NCBI GenBank assembly: GCA_947444305.1
Contig: CANEZP010000005.1
Span: 1 to 64,000, forward strand
Source: Pseudobdellovibrionaceae bacterium
GTDB lineage: Bacteria > Bdellovibrionota > Bdellovibrionia > Bdellovibrionales > UBA1609
Reading direction: 5' to 3'
Length of the DNA stretch: 64,000 bases
Of this stretch, positions 42,825 to 51,929 are shown in pieces. The stretch's first letter is position 1. Each line of letters opens with the position of its first letter. The notes below the pieces were generated by a model. It saw only the letters and a program-made list of their open reading frames with translations. It ran no database searches and was not told the origin of the DNA. The translations under genes were made by a program, and so were the position numbers.

Positions 42825-43676
42825 ATGACATTCGACACCCGCTTCACATGGGAAAAGCTCGTCCTTGAGCTCAAACTTTTGCGCAACGAAGACTTCGGTG
42901 CGCTCGTGCCGTTGGCCGTGGGAATCAATTCCGTTCTCTGGCCGAACGAAAACGTGGAATCGTGCTTCCGGCAAATTCAGTTCTTTGGTTTTGATATTTT
43001 GAAAACCTGCGACGGCATGAAGGAAAGTGAGCGCTGGGAAACTCTGCGCAAATTTATCTTCGAAGAAAAAGCATTTCAGCTTTCGTCGGTTCGCGTGCAA
43101 GACGTTTGCGAAGAAGATGTCTTGATGAAATCTATTTTAGACGAACGCGCGGGCCACCCGCTCCCCGTCGTTTTCTTAGTTCTGCACTTGGCGCACTTTC
43201 TCGATATCCCGATGGCCTTGATCCAGGCGCGCCATCATTTCTTATTGAAGTGGGTTCGGTCGGGCAAAACCTTGTACCTTGATTTGTACGCCGAGGGCCG
43301 CGCGCTCAATGACCAAGAACTGATCGCGATGCTCAACCGCTCGTCTTCGACCTTAGAAGCGTGGAGCGCTAAGCAATTGATGGTGCAATATCTTGAACTG
43401 TTGATGGAAACTTTCGAATCGTCACAAAGTCTGTCGCAACTTCACATGATTTATAATCTCATGCTACAGATCGACGACTCCAACATTTCGGTTTTGGGAT
43501 CGCGCGCGCTACTTCGCCAACGTTTGGGCTTTACCCGCGATGCCTTGAGCGATTTGAAACGCTATTTCTCGTTCGTCGAAAAAACGCACGCCCCGGGCGA
43601 GCTTCAACAAGCTTGGATGGAGCTCGAAAACACGCCCGAGCCTCCGCAGCGCAACCTCACCGACGTTCTTCATTAG
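42825..43676 (+). CDS. SirB1-like transglutaminase-fold protein
   Basis: The 283-aa protein resembles the SirB1 N-terminal domain: ERWETLRKFIFEEKAFQLSS, VLMKSILDERAGHPLPVVFLVLHLAHFLDIPMALIQARHHFLLKW (the D-x-R-x-G-x-P-I and GHF-type motifs) and YLDLYAEGRALNDQEL. A C-terminal TPR-like helical stretch follows (LLRQRLGFTRDALSDLKRY). The biochemical role of the family is poorly known. It is divergent from the SpoIIE-like gene with 118 bp between. Confidence 0.8.
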   Translation: MTFDTRFTWEKLVLELKLLRNEDFGALVPLAVGINSVLWPNENVESCFRQIQFFGFDILKTCDGMKESERWETLRKFIFEEKAFQLSSVRVQDVCEEDVLMKSILDERAGHPLPVVFLVLHLAHFLDIPMALIQARHHFLLKWVRSGKTLYLDLYAEGRALNDQELIAMLNRSSSTLEAWSAKQLMVQYLELLMETFESSQSLSQLHMIYNLMLQIDDSNISVLGSRALLRQRLGFTRDALSDLKRYFSFVEKTHAPGELQQAWMELENTPEPPQRNLTDVLH

Positions 43677-43692
43677 TTAAAAGAAAATTTTT

Positions 43693-44139
43693 TTAGAAGT
43701 TCAGCATCGAAACGAGGTCGGGCGTTTTTCTCGCGCAGGCAAAAGTGCCGTCGGCTAATTTGACTAGCTTCGCATCCCACGGCACGTTGCACCGGTAGTC
43801 ACCTTCCACAACTTCGGCGTCGCGGATCAGCTGCGAATCTTCGATCAATTGAGGAATGCAAAACCGGCCCCCGCCATTCGCCAGACCGGCGCTCTCAAAG
43901 CGGACCTTGTGAACTCCGACCAGGCTTGCGCAGCCCCCGGCCGGCTCGGCGATCTGCTGTTCCGGGCGCGCGCAAAAGGAGACGCTGCCTTCGCGGGCCG
44001 TCGCTCCGACGTACGTCTCCTGGTAGGCCACGGTCAGTTGCTGGCAATAGCTCGTTAAATCCTGAGACCATGCCTGATTTGCGGCAACGGCGGTCACAAA
44101 AAGGGCGCAAAAGAGCGAAGCAATACGAGCTGATGACAT
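43693..44139 (-). CDS. Small Cys-rich exported protein
   Basis: The 148-aa protein has a signal peptide ending QAWSQ and a strong GGAGG before the ATG at 44139. The mature part has six Cys (TSYCQQL, SVSFCARPE, AGGCASL, GRFCIPQ, YRCNVP, FACARK), probably three disulfides. I recognise no family. It is convergent with the SirB1-like gene and divergent from the next small exported gene. Confidence 0.75.
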   Translation of the reverse strand: MSSARIASLFCALFVTAVAANQAWSQDLTSYCQQLTVAYQETYVGATAREGSVSFCARPEQQIAEPAGGCASLVGVHKVRFESAGLANGGGRFCIPQLIEDSQLIRDAEVVEGDYRCNVPWDAKLVKLADGTFACARKTPDLVSMLNF

Positions 44140-44246
44140 AGAATCCTCCGGTACGGGTGTAGTGAGCAAGCCCCGTGCCCCAATTTTCATTGCCGAAGGG
44201 CCATCCGCCCGGGTACAGAATCCGTCATCAAATCCAGAGGAAATGC

Positions 44247-44687
44247 ATGAAATCGGTTTTGCCGGTCTTTTTAGTCGTCTGTTCTTTCATCGGTTCAGCG
44301 CACGCGCATGCGCAAAAAACAGAATTTTGGGAAGCCTTCCCCGCCTACGTCGGTGGCCGTGTTTCTTCCGATCCCGCAACCGCGGAACTCTGTAAATGGG
44401 AGAATATTCTTTTGGGCCGGATCACCGACGCAGACTTCGCGGTCATGCGCTACGTACCGGTGCAATCGTTCGACGGCTTGAGCCTGCGTTGTTTTCAAAA
44501 AAGAATCGCCGACCTTCTTACGAGCGCCGAAGCGTACTCTTACGCCCGCCAACTCCGTTCAGCGAATCGGTCGAAGACCGCGCCGCAAGTGCCGCTCTCG
44601 CCACCCATGGCCGTTTCGCCCGCCGTGCCGCTCTCGCCCGCCGAAGATATTTTTGATTTCCCCGATTTTGAATCGCCGCTGCACTAA
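44247..44687 (+). CDS. Small exported protein with Pro-rich tail
   Basis: The 146-aa protein starts at 44247 after AGAGG and has a signal peptide ending AHAHA. The mature part contains FWEAFPAYVGGRVSSD, two Cys (AELCKW, LSLRCFQ) and a Pro/Ser/Val-rich C-terminus (QVPLSPPMAVSPAVPLSP). I recognise no family. Its last seven codons, stop included, are duplicated in tandem just downstream, so a readthrough product would be seven residues longer. Confidence 0.72.
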   Translation: MKSVLPVFLVVCSFIGSAHAHAQKTEFWEAFPAYVGGRVSSDPATAELCKWENILLGRITDADFAVMRYVPVQSFDGLSLRCFQKRIADLLTSAEAYSYARQLRSANRSKTAPQVPLSPPMAVSPAVPLSPAEDIFDFPDFESPLH

Positions 44688-44708
44688 TTTGAATCGCCGC
44701 TGCGCTAA
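44667..44708. repeat. 21-bp tandem duplication over the stop codon
   Basis: Two units, 44667-44687 and 44688-44708, differ at one position. In frame they read FESPLH-stop then FESPLR-stop. Confidence 0.9.
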
Positions 44709-44869
44709 ATTTCGAAAGGCGTCGAAATGAACAAATCGGGCACCGCCGCGATTGAGTTACATTTCATCACGCTTACTTTGCTCCCGGAGGTGGATTTGTT
44801 GATCTCGACGCCTTCTACATATCCGCGCTTAGCGGCGCTCCGCCCGCTCCAATGGCCAAGCGCCGATAC

Positions 44870-45532
44870 CTAGCGTGCGCTGAGGTAGACGTCGTAGCGG
44901 ATGCTTTGGCCCTTGAACGAAAAACTGGGCGTCGATTTCAATGCGTGACCCTTCAAAGGTTGTTTGACGACCACGCGGTTAAGCGCCGTGGCGCGGGCGG
45001 CATCGAAGAGTTGCTCAAGGTCCAGCGGCGAAGGCTCACCGAGCAGCTCTTGCAACAGTTGCATGTTCTTCGGACTCTTCGCGGATTTCTTCGGCTTGGA
45101 AAACATCGGGTCGATGTAGATCACGTCTGGGCGTTCGGTAAGCGGCAGTTTCAAAAGGTAAGTCCGGGCGTCGTCTTCAATCACTTTCAAATTTTTGAAT
45201 AACGAGCCCACCCCATCCTCGTTCATCGCACGGGCCACGCCGTCGCGAAGGACGGCCGCCACTTCTTTTGATCGTTCGAGCGCCGTGACTTCGCAACCTA
45301 GGCAGAGTGCCATCGCCGCGTCTTGGCCGAAGCCCGCCGTGGCATCGAGCAATTTGACTCCGGGTTCGCGCACGCCCAGGGCCCGCGTGAAGATGTGATT
45401 TTTGCCCAAGCCTTTTTGTAAACGCTGGCGCCAAGCGATGCCCGAGAAATCGACGAAGTAGGGCTTGCCGCGTTTCTCGTCGGCAAAAGCTAAGCCCCAG
45501 CCATAATCGGTTTGCACAAGTTCTACAGCCAC
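44870..45532 (-). CDS. rsmJ: RsmJ-like 16S rRNA guanine N2-methyltransferase
   Basis: RsmJ methylates G1516 of 16S rRNA. The protein has RALGVREPGVKLLDATAGFGQDAAMALCLGCEVTALERS, then the family-typical DVIYIDPMFSKPKKSAKSPKNMQLLQELLG and NRVVVKQPLKG. I chose GTG 45532 (220 aa), which overlaps the UbiA-like stop by 10 nt; a GTG at 45592 would overlap by 70 nt. It is the last gene of the polyprenyl synthase - UbiA-like - rsmJ run. Confidence 0.88.
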   Translation of the reverse strand: MAVELVQTDYGWGLAFADEKRGKPYFVDFSGIAWRQRLQKGLGKNHIFTRALGVREPGVKLLDATAGFGQDAAMALCLGCEVTALERSKEVAAVLRDGVARAMNEDGVGSLFKNLKVIEDDARTYLLKLPLTERPDVIYIDPMFSKPKKSAKSPKNMQLLQELLGEPSPLDLEQLFDAARATALNRVVVKQPLKGHALKSTPSFSFKGQSIRYDVYLSAR

Positions 45533-46584
45533 GCGACCCCAAGGGCGAAAACCCACCACGCGGTCCAACTTAAGTGCGAGGCCAAAGACCACTTCGAAAG
45601 ATCCGCCAAGCTCGACGACAACGGCGACGCCGCGAGGTAAATGCGCCGGAGCGTGAAGATCAGCGGCAATCCCACGAGCGGCGACAACAGTAAGAAGCCG
45701 AGTTGAAGATTTAAAATCACGCCCGCCGCCGGCGGAATAAACAGAAGCGCGATTCCTTCGATGAGCGCAAACTTGCGCGCACGATCGAAGCTTAAATGAC
45801 CGAAGAAGGTACGAAAGTTCTCGGCCTTAGCGCGAAACAGATCCTCAAACTGGCGGACCTGAAACACCCATACGGTCAAAAATCCGAACGAGAGTCCGAG
45901 CGCAATGTCTTTGAAAGAAGCCTCACCGAAACTAGCGAGCGCGATTCCCGTCGTGAGCAGCGGCCCGAATAACAACGCTAAAGATAAATCGCAAGCGCCG
46001 AATCGTACACCGTATTTGCCCGTGATCGTGACAAGCGCGGCGGCGGCGATCGAGCAAACCAAAGCGAGCTCTAACGGCGCGTTCAAAAACGCGGGCACGC
46101 CGAACAAAACGGCCAACGCAAAATTGACCCAGGCCCAACGCTTCATCGCGCTGGCGGTGACCCAACCTTTTTGAATTACTTGCGACCCGCGGCGGTGATT
46201 CAAACGATCAAAGCCACGCAAGTGATCTTGCACGTCGTTGGCCAGGAAAACGGCGGTGTGCAAAAAGAAAAGCCCGGCTAAAGCAAACCACGACGGCCAC
46301 TTCGTCCATGCATTAATGGATTGCACATGAAGCAACCACGCCGCAACCGCCGGCCCGAGCGTAAGCCCGAAAAGCTCGGGGCGCGCCGACCAAAAATAAA
46401 CTTTCCACCACGCGGGCGCGGCCACTTTTTCGAGCGTGAGCACGCGAAACGTTACGCGCTCTTTCGCGGTGGCCGCGTGGTAAGTCTCGACCGGTAACGC
46501 GCGATGCGTTTGTGAAAACGTACCCCAAAGGTAGGAGTCGAAATCAGGATCATTTTTCGTAAGGGTTATGAACTCGGTGCTCAT
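45523..46584 (-). CDS. UbiA-superfamily prenyltransferase-like membrane protein
   Basis: The 353-aa protein has about eight membrane helices after a roughly 60-residue soluble N-terminus. The first Asp-rich motif is clear: LANDVQDHLRGFDRLNHR. The second is degenerate (VRQFEDLFRAKAENFRTFFG), lacking the usual D-x-x-x-D spacing. UbiA enzymes move a prenyl chain from its diphosphate to an aromatic or other acceptor. MenA is encoded separately (51024), so this one has a different acceptor or a lost activity. The start overlaps the polyprenyl synthase stop (ATGA), so the two are coupled. Confidence 0.83.
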   Translation of the reverse strand: MSTEFITLTKNDPDFDSYLWGTFSQTHRALPVETYHAATAKERVTFRVLTLEKVAAPAWWKVYFWSARPELFGLTLGPAVAAWLLHVQSINAWTKWPSWFALAGLFFLHTAVFLANDVQDHLRGFDRLNHRRGSQVIQKGWVTASAMKRWAWVNFALAVLFGVPAFLNAPLELALVCSIAAAALVTITGKYGVRFGACDLSLALLFGPLLTTGIALASFGEASFKDIALGLSFGFLTVWVFQVRQFEDLFRAKAENFRTFFGHLSFDRARKFALIEGIALLFIPPAAGVILNLQLGFLLLSPLVGLPLIFTLRRIYLAASPLSSSLADLSKWSLASHLSWTAWWVFALGVAWL

Positions 46585-47528
46585 CGGCTTTTACGGAAAT
46601 AAAGAAGACTCGGTAGACCCATAAGGTCGTTGATCAGCCCAAGCGCTTCGGGCGCCAGCCGTGACTCTAACGATTTTGCCTTGTGATCGTAAAGCTCGAT
46701 CACCTGGCGATTGAGATCGTCGAATTCCTGTACGGCACGGTTGAATTCGGCGATGCCGACCAAAGCTTTAACCGCGTCCAACGTTTCGCATTTTCGTAAC
46801 AGCTGTTTCTGCTCTTCTTTGAAATTGCGCGCGAGGAACGCGGCGAAAGAATTTAGGTATCCCGACTTCAAATCGCCGAGCAGGGCTTTGCCTTCATCAT
46901 TACGGATGTCGAAATCTAAAAGATCGTCCCCGCGCTGAAAAAGTAAACCGAGCAGCGAACCCATTTCGTCCAAAGTCTGATGTAAAGATTCGTCGTAATT
47001 TTCTTGGATGATAAATGGCGCGCGTAAACACCATTTGAAAAGCGAAGCGGTTTTTAAATCGTGAACTTGATCGAGCTGATTCAATTGCACGTTCCAGTCA
47101 CGCATCAAAGAATCTTGAATCCACTCGCCTTCGAGCAGATCCGAAATCATCTCGGCGGTGTACTGGATCAGTCGGAGGTTCCCGAATCGCGACAAATTCA
47201 CCATCACGCGCGCGAGCAAGTAATCACCCGCCAGCACGGCGTACTCGGGACTATACTTGAGCCAAGCCGCCGTTTTATTACGGCGCAAGGCCGAGCGGTC
47301 GATCAAATCGTCGTGCAATAAAGATGCATTGTGAATGAATTCGATGGTCTGCGCGAGCAGCAACTCTTGTCGCTCGTTGAGTGAGAGGTGCTTACCGATG
47401 CGCTGGATCAGCTTTGAGCGAAAACCTTTACCGGCCGAAAACAAATCGTCGTACAACGAATGCAGCTTAGGCAGGTACTTCGGAAAATCATCTTTGCTGA
47501 ATATTTTCAGGTCTTTCACTACCCTCAT
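46581..47528 (-). CDS. Polyprenyl diphosphate synthase family protein
   Basis: Trans-isoprenyl diphosphate synthases build the prenyl tails of quinones or carrier lipids. The 315-aa protein has GKGFRSKLIQRIG, the first Asp-rich motif HDDLIDRSALRRN, FKWCLRAPF, and the second motif QRGDDLLDFDIRND. The chain length cannot be read safely. It heads the run with the UbiA-like and rsmJ genes and lies close to the men genes, so it may supply the menaquinone tail. Confidence 0.92.
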   Translation of the reverse strand: MRVVKDLKIFSKDDFPKYLPKLHSLYDDLFSAGKGFRSKLIQRIGKHLSLNERQELLLAQTIEFIHNASLLHDDLIDRSALRRNKTAAWLKYSPEYAVLAGDYLLARVMVNLSRFGNLRLIQYTAEMISDLLEGEWIQDSLMRDWNVQLNQLDQVHDLKTASLFKWCLRAPFIIQENYDESLHQTLDEMGSLLGLLFQRGDDLLDFDIRNDEGKALLGDLKSGYLNSFAAFLARNFKEEQKQLLRKCETLDAVKALVGIAEFNRAVQEFDDLNRQVIELYDHKAKSLESRLAPEALGLINDLMGLPSLLYFRKSR

Positions 47529-47575
47529 CGGTACCTAGAATTGACTCTTTAAGTCAACGGTGATCTCTTCTTTGC

Positions 47576-48007
47576 ATGAGCGCTAATCCCCTCGTATTTC
47601 AGGTGCCTTTTGACGAGTCCGACGGCGAGGGCATCGTTTTCTTTGGCAATTATTTCCGCCTCGCGCACCGCGCGCTTGAGCAATGGTTACCGACCATCGG
47701 CATTCCCTGGGACGAGTGGTTTAAAAATAAAGATTGGGGCGTTCCGCTTCGTCACGTCGAAGCCGACTACTTACGGCCGCTGCGCCCGGGCGATTATTTC
47801 GAAGCCAAAATTTTGGTGGTGAACATCGGCGAGAGTTCGATTCACTTCGCCTACGAATTCGTGGATAAAAAAGGTGAGGTCTTAGCTAAACTAAAAACCT
47901 CACACGTCTTCGTGAGCCGCGCGGCCCAAGAAATGAAAAAGCTCAAGATCCCCGACGACGTCCGTAGTCGCCTCGGGGCCCATACCCAAAAACCTTTGGG
48001 TTCCTAA
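47576..48007 (+). CDS. 4HBT-type acyl-CoA thioesterase (possible DHNA-CoA hydrolase)
   Basis: The 143-aa hotdog-fold protein has the 4HBT pattern FDESDGEGIVFFGNYFRLAHRALEQWL with a catalytic-position Asp, and HVEADYLRPLRPGDYFEAKI. DHNA-CoA thioesterases of the menaquinone pathway look alike, and no other candidate for that step is seen among the men genes. The assignment to DHNA-CoA is inference from context. It is divergent from the polyprenyl synthase gene and convergent with the barrel gene. Confidence 0.82.
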   Translation: MSANPLVFQVPFDESDGEGIVFFGNYFRLAHRALEQWLPTIGIPWDEWFKNKDWGVPLRHVEADYLRPLRPGDYFEAKILVVNIGESSIHFAYEFVDKKGEVLAKLKTSHVFVSRAAQEMKKLKIPDDVRSRLGAHTQKPLGS

Positions 48008-48008
48008 T

Positions 48009-48947
48009 TTAGAAAGCAAAACGTGCGAGCACGCTTAGTTCCGTCATCGAGTCGTCTTTGATTCCGGCCGAGCTTGATTTGTAGTTGGTTGAAGCCGACG
48101 CCAAACGCGGGATCAACGTCACGCGCGGAGTGAAACGCAACGGAACGTAGATTTCCAAACCTATCGTAGACGACTTATCGTAAAGTTCTGTTTTCGAGCC
48201 GCTCGATTTAATTTCGGTCGCGGCCGAATCTTTGTAATTAAGCGCGGCGCCCAGCGAAACGATCTTCGGGAAGTTATATTCGTAAAAAATTGCGGCGTTC
48301 GTTTCCTGGCGCTTGCTCTCTTTGTACGAACCCGCGGGCGGCGTATCGTCTTGGGTCTCACGTTCGCTTTTGAAAAGATCGTAGCTTACGCGACCGCCGA
48401 TGATCATGTTGGTCAGGAGAAATTCGGCACCGAAGAACGGCGCGAACTTCGTTCCGCCCGTGGCTAAATTTGAATCGCCGTCTTTATCCAACTTCCTTTT
48501 GCCGATGGAGCTCGAGATATCCGCACCGAAACGTAAAGCCGCGATCCCAACCGGTATCCGAAAGTTGGCCGTGATGATGGGATCGAACAAACCGCTCTGG
48601 ACCGTATCGTCGCACGTCGTACCCGGGCAAATGGCATCCGTTCCACCGATGCCGACCGCGAGGCGCCCGCTCAACGAGAAAAGATCGCTAAAGCCGTACT
48701 CACCCATCACGCCGAGGGGCAATAAGGTGGATTCGCGTTTGTTCTGCGAGGCTTTTGCCGATTGTTTGCGCGACATGACGCCGGTGAACGGCGACAATTC
48801 AAACGTTCCGCCGGTTGCTTGGTGCAAGTATTGCGAACCGGTGTTCGACGGACCTTCGGGCGTATTCTGCGCGCCGATATCTTCGGCGTGGGCCGAAGTC
48901 ATAAACAATAACGTAGCTAGTGAGAGCAAGGCCGGACGGCTAAACAT
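48009..48947 (-). CDS. Outer-membrane beta-barrel protein
   Basis: The 312-aa protein has a signal peptide ending TSAHA and AGGAGA before the ATG. Alternating amphipathic strands (FSLSGRLAVGIGG, IAALRFGADISSSIG, IIGGRVSYDLF, NAAIFYEYNFPKIVSLGAALNY, IGLEIYVPLRFTPRVTLIPRLA) and the terminal SVLARFAF mark a barrel. A Cys pair in a loop (AICPGTTCDD) may form a disulfide. The function is unknown. It lies 32 bp beyond menE on the same strand but has its own ribosome-binding site. Confidence 0.85.
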   Translation of the reverse strand: MFSRPALLSLATLLFMTSAHAEDIGAQNTPEGPSNTGSQYLHQATGGTFELSPFTGVMSRKQSAKASQNKRESTLLPLGVMGEYGFSDLFSLSGRLAVGIGGTDAICPGTTCDDTVQSGLFDPIITANFRIPVGIAALRFGADISSSIGKRKLDKDGDSNLATGGTKFAPFFGAEFLLTNMIIGGRVSYDLFKSERETQDDTPPAGSYKESKRQETNAAIFYEYNFPKIVSLGAALNYKDSAATEIKSSGSKTELYDKSSTIGLEIYVPLRFTPRVTLIPRLASASTNYKSSSAGIKDDSMTELSVLARFAF

Positions 48948-48979
48948 AGATGTCTCCTCAAATTAGGTTGTTCTTTCGA

Positions 48980-50131
48980 TTAACATAAGCGCAATTGCGC
49001 AAGCAAGGCCGCGCGTTTCACCTTGCCGAGTTCGCCGCGCGGGATCGCCGGCACCCAACAAAATTGCTTCAGCCGGTGCGGACCCGAGGCGCCCGCGTCG
49101 TAGGCGTTGAAGCTTTCCTCCCACAGCTTTAGCGATTGCTTCGAAGCAAAAACCAAAATCAAGTCGTGACCCGCGCGGCCACCGGGCACCGCGAGCACGG
49201 TCAAGTCGCCGGTCAAACCGCGCTCACCGAAATACGCACGGACCTCGTGCTCAACCTGCGGTACCGGCACGAGCGCGCCTAAAATCTTTACGACTTCATC
49301 ACGCCGGCCTAAGACCTTAAGCCGATTATCTTTCCACTTGCCGAGATCTTCGGTCGGTAACCAGCCGCCGCGCAAGGGATCTTCGAGACTAAACCACCCG
49401 TCGGTACTTGCGCGGGCCACGTAACGACAAACGGATTTCGCACGCACGAAAATTCTTTGCTTCCGCAATTCGATTCCGGCGTGCGGAAGTACGGTAAGAT
49501 CCGGATAATCCGTTTTACGGAGCGATCCGAGATCCGCCGTGGCGACCTGCGATGCCGATTCGGTCAATCCGTAACTCGGAAGCAAAGGCCAACCGAGCTC
49601 CCGGCCCTTCCGGTATACGGCCGGATCGAGCGCACCACCACCGACGACGATCGCGCGCACCGGTTCCGGGCTTCGTAATCCGGACGTGACGAGATCATAA
49701 ACTTGCGTCGGCACGAGCGAGCAAAGCGTGATCCGGTCACGTCCGGCCAGCGCCACGAATTCTTTCGGATTCCATTTGTTTTGGACGGAGACCTTCGCGC
49801 CGGACAAATGCGCACGCGCGAGTATACCCAACCCACCCACGTGGTACGTCGGTAAGTTTAACAGCCAGCGGTCAGACTTCGTCGATTTTAGGTGCGCGTT
49901 CACCGCACGTGCCGAAGCGAGTAAAGCCTCGCGGGTCAGACCGATCGCTTTGACCTCGTTCACGCTTTGCGTGCCCGACGATAAAACCCAAATCAGATCT
50001 TTATCCGTGGGCGCGCGCCTCTTCATTTCAAAAACGATTTTCTTCTGCCAAGCGGGAAGCTTAGGCGAATGTAACCAAACGGCGGATTTCCCGCCCGTAA
50101 GTTGGCGCCAGTTCAAACGAGACGCTCCCAC
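48980..50131 (-). CDS. menE: o-Succinylbenzoate-CoA ligase
   Basis: MenE adenylates o-succinylbenzoate and joins it to CoA. The 383-aa protein is a short acyl-CoA-synthetase-family member: LIWVLSSGTQSVNEVKAIGLTREAL (P-loop-like), NLPTYHVGGLGILARA, LPSYGLTESASQVAT, GWLPTEDLGKWKDNRLKVLGRRDEVVKILG and the C-terminal RGELGKVKRAAL with the catalytic Lys. It starts at GTG 50131 or TTG 50116, overlapping menC; it is the last men gene of the operon. Confidence 0.95.
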   Translation of the reverse strand: MGASRLNWRQLTGGKSAVWLHSPKLPAWQKKIVFEMKRRAPTDKDLIWVLSSGTQSVNEVKAIGLTREALLASARAVNAHLKSTKSDRWLLNLPTYHVGGLGILARAHLSGAKVSVQNKWNPKEFVALAGRDRITLCSLVPTQVYDLVTSGLRSPEPVRAIVVGGGALDPAVYRKGRELGWPLLPSYGLTESASQVATADLGSLRKTDYPDLTVLPHAGIELRKQRIFVRAKSVCRYVARASTDGWFSLEDPLRGGWLPTEDLGKWKDNRLKVLGRRDEVVKILGALVPVPQVEHEVRAYFGERGLTGDLTVLAVPGGRAGHDLILVFASKQSLKLWEESFNAYDAGASGPHRLKQFCWVPAIPRGELGKVKRAALLAQLRLC

Positions 50132-51027
50132 TTAAGACCGTTAAGAATCTCGTCGAAACCGAAGCCGGTACCCGTGGTCGGTTTCAGCCGTGGTCCCGCG
50201 CAAAGCCATTCGTTTGCGAACGCATCGGGCGCGTAAAGCTCGGGCGCGGCCAGCCCGCAGATATCCATCTTTTTCGGGTGGTCGGAATAAAAGCGCGCCG
50301 CCGACCACGCGGCGCACGCTTGACCGAGCGTATGATCCATCGCGTGGGTAAAAATAAATCGGTCATAGCGCGAGAGTTCGGTTGCTTCTTCCCGCGCGGG
50401 TTTCACGATGCGAATCTTAGCGCGGGCCTGCGCGTACCAATCGTTGGCCCACGGGCCTTCGACGGTCACCGGATCGGCGGCGGTTGGGTCCTCGACGAGA
50501 TCGATGCGTGCGTGTACGTCGGCACCGAGCGATTCCCACCAAGAGTCGAAGTGCGCCGCGCTCAGTTTTCCGTTGAGATCGATGCGCCAAAAAAGCGGCG
50601 ACGCGTACACGAGCTGCAGAAGTATCTCGGTCTCGGCCGCGAGATCGTGACCCATTTTCACTTTGAGGTGCGTAAAACCGGCTTTGTGCCATTCGTTCAA
50701 GACACGGGAGTCAAGCGTTCGGATGTCCGTCACTAAGCGATGCGAGCGCGGGAGAATCAAACCCGCGAACGCATTCTTCTTCCGCAACCGGAACTCGCGA
50801 TCGATATAATTAAAGTCGAGCGATCGCTTCGCAAGCGGTGTGGGCTGAACCGCGCGTAAGGATAGAAGGTGCTCGGGTAATGCAGCATCACCGAACTCGG
50901 GCCACGGATGCAAATCACTGTAGCCAATTTGCTCCAGGGCCCACTCGGCTTTGATCAACGCTCCCGCACGCGGCTTGAACCGCGGATCAACGGGATTCAA
51001 GTCGTACATGCAGACCCAAATTTTCAT
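50113..51027 (-). CDS. menC: o-Succinylbenzoate synthase
   Basis: MenC dehydrates SHCHC to o-succinylbenzoate. The 304-aa enolase-superfamily protein shows THLKVKMG (K-x-K base), WRIDLNGKLS and LVEDP for the metal site, and RIVKPAREE with the second Lys. The N-terminal part is unusually divergent, as is common in MenC. The ATG makes an ATGA overlap with the menA stop. Confidence 0.92.
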   Translation of the reverse strand: MKIWVCMYDLNPVDPRFKPRAGALIKAEWALEQIGYSDLHPWPEFGDAALPEHLLSLRAVQPTPLAKRSLDFNYIDREFRLRKKNAFAGLILPRSHRLVTDIRTLDSRVLNEWHKAGFTHLKVKMGHDLAAETEILLQLVYASPLFWRIDLNGKLSAAHFDSWWESLGADVHARIDLVEDPTAADPVTVEGPWANDWYAQARAKIRIVKPAREEATELSRYDRFIFTHAMDHTLGQACAAWSAARFYSDHPKKMDICGLAAPELYAPDAFANEWLCAGPRLKPTTGTGFGFDEILNGLKWERLV

Positions 51028-51929
51028 CGGATAAGAAACCCCACGCTCATCATCACGCCGAACAACATGTGCACCAAGGCGGAGAGCGCGAGCAAGCGGT
51101 TGTACTCACGGCTCGCCTGCGTATTGAGAAGGGTCATCGTCACGCGTAGCGCGACGGGTACCGCGAGCAACGGCAACAACGCCGCGAAGATCGCGCCTTG
51201 TAGCAGCCAGAAAATATTGAGCGCGAAACTTAAGACAAGAAGGACCACGACCTCGAACCGGCCCCACCGCGGGCCGACCCTCACCGCGAAAGTTTTTTTA
51301 CCCACCAAGCGGTCTTGATCGATATCTCGTAAATTATTAATCGCGATCAAGACGGTGGCGAGCAACCCGATTTGCAAACCGGCCACGACCGCGGGCAAGG
51401 TCAAAGTTTGGGTCTGCAGGAAGTAAACACCGCCGACGGCAACGAGCCCGAAAAAAAGAATGACGAAGAGATCACCCAGCCCGACGTACGCGAGCGGGTA
51501 AGGGCCACCGGTGTAGCAGTAGCCCATCAGTAACGAGACGATCCCGACGGCAAGGATCGGGTAACCGCCCAGCCAGACCAACGGAATCCCGAGCAGCAAC
51601 GCTAATCCGAAAAATCCGAGACCCATAAGCAAGACGGCGTTGGCGCTAAACCAACCCGATTGCGCCGCCCGCGCTTCGCCCAAACGTGTTTCGGTGTCGG
51701 CGCCATTTTTGAAGTCGATCGCGTCGTTGACGAAGTTGGTGCCTATTTGGATAAAAATGGCGGAGAACAAAGCGAAAACCGAAATCCAGGGCGTGACCGG
51801 CGTGCCTTCGAACTTAACGAGCGCCGTCGCGACCATCACGGGGATCACCGCGGCCGAAAGAGTTTTCGGACGCGCGGTCAGCAGCAACGAATAAATCGGT
51901 GAGATCCTCACCGGCTGGACGGCGTTCAA
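51024..51929 (-). CDS. menA: 1,4-Dihydroxy-2-naphthoate polyprenyltransferase
   Basis: MenA prenylates and decarboxylates DHNA to demethylmenaquinone in the membrane. The 301-aa multi-pass protein has [12 protein letters not shown], the first Asp motif [20 protein letters not shown] and the second [22 protein letters not shown], both intact. It starts at TTG 51929 in a TTGA overlap with the menB stop, consistent with coupled translation. Confidence 0.97.
   Translation of the reverse strand: MNAVQPVRISPIYSLLLTARPKTLSAAVIPVMVATALVKFEGTPVTPWISVFALFSAIFIQIGTNFVNDAIDFKNGADTETRLGEARAAQSGWFSANAVLLMGLGFFGLALLLGIPLVWLGGYPILAVGIVSLLMGYCYTGGPYPLAYVGLGDLFVILFFGLVAVGGVYFLQTQTLTLPAVVAGLQIGLLATVLIAINNLRDIDQDRLVGKKTFAVRVGPRWGRFEVVVLLVLSFALNIFWLLQGAIFAALLPLLAVPVALRVTMTLLNTQASREYNRLLALSALVHMLFGVMMSVGFLIR

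Noticed and set aside
44727-44873. 48-codon frame after the small exported gene
   Set aside because: It has a weak AAAGG upstream but no family, and its end overlaps the convergent rsmJ; not enough to call a gene.
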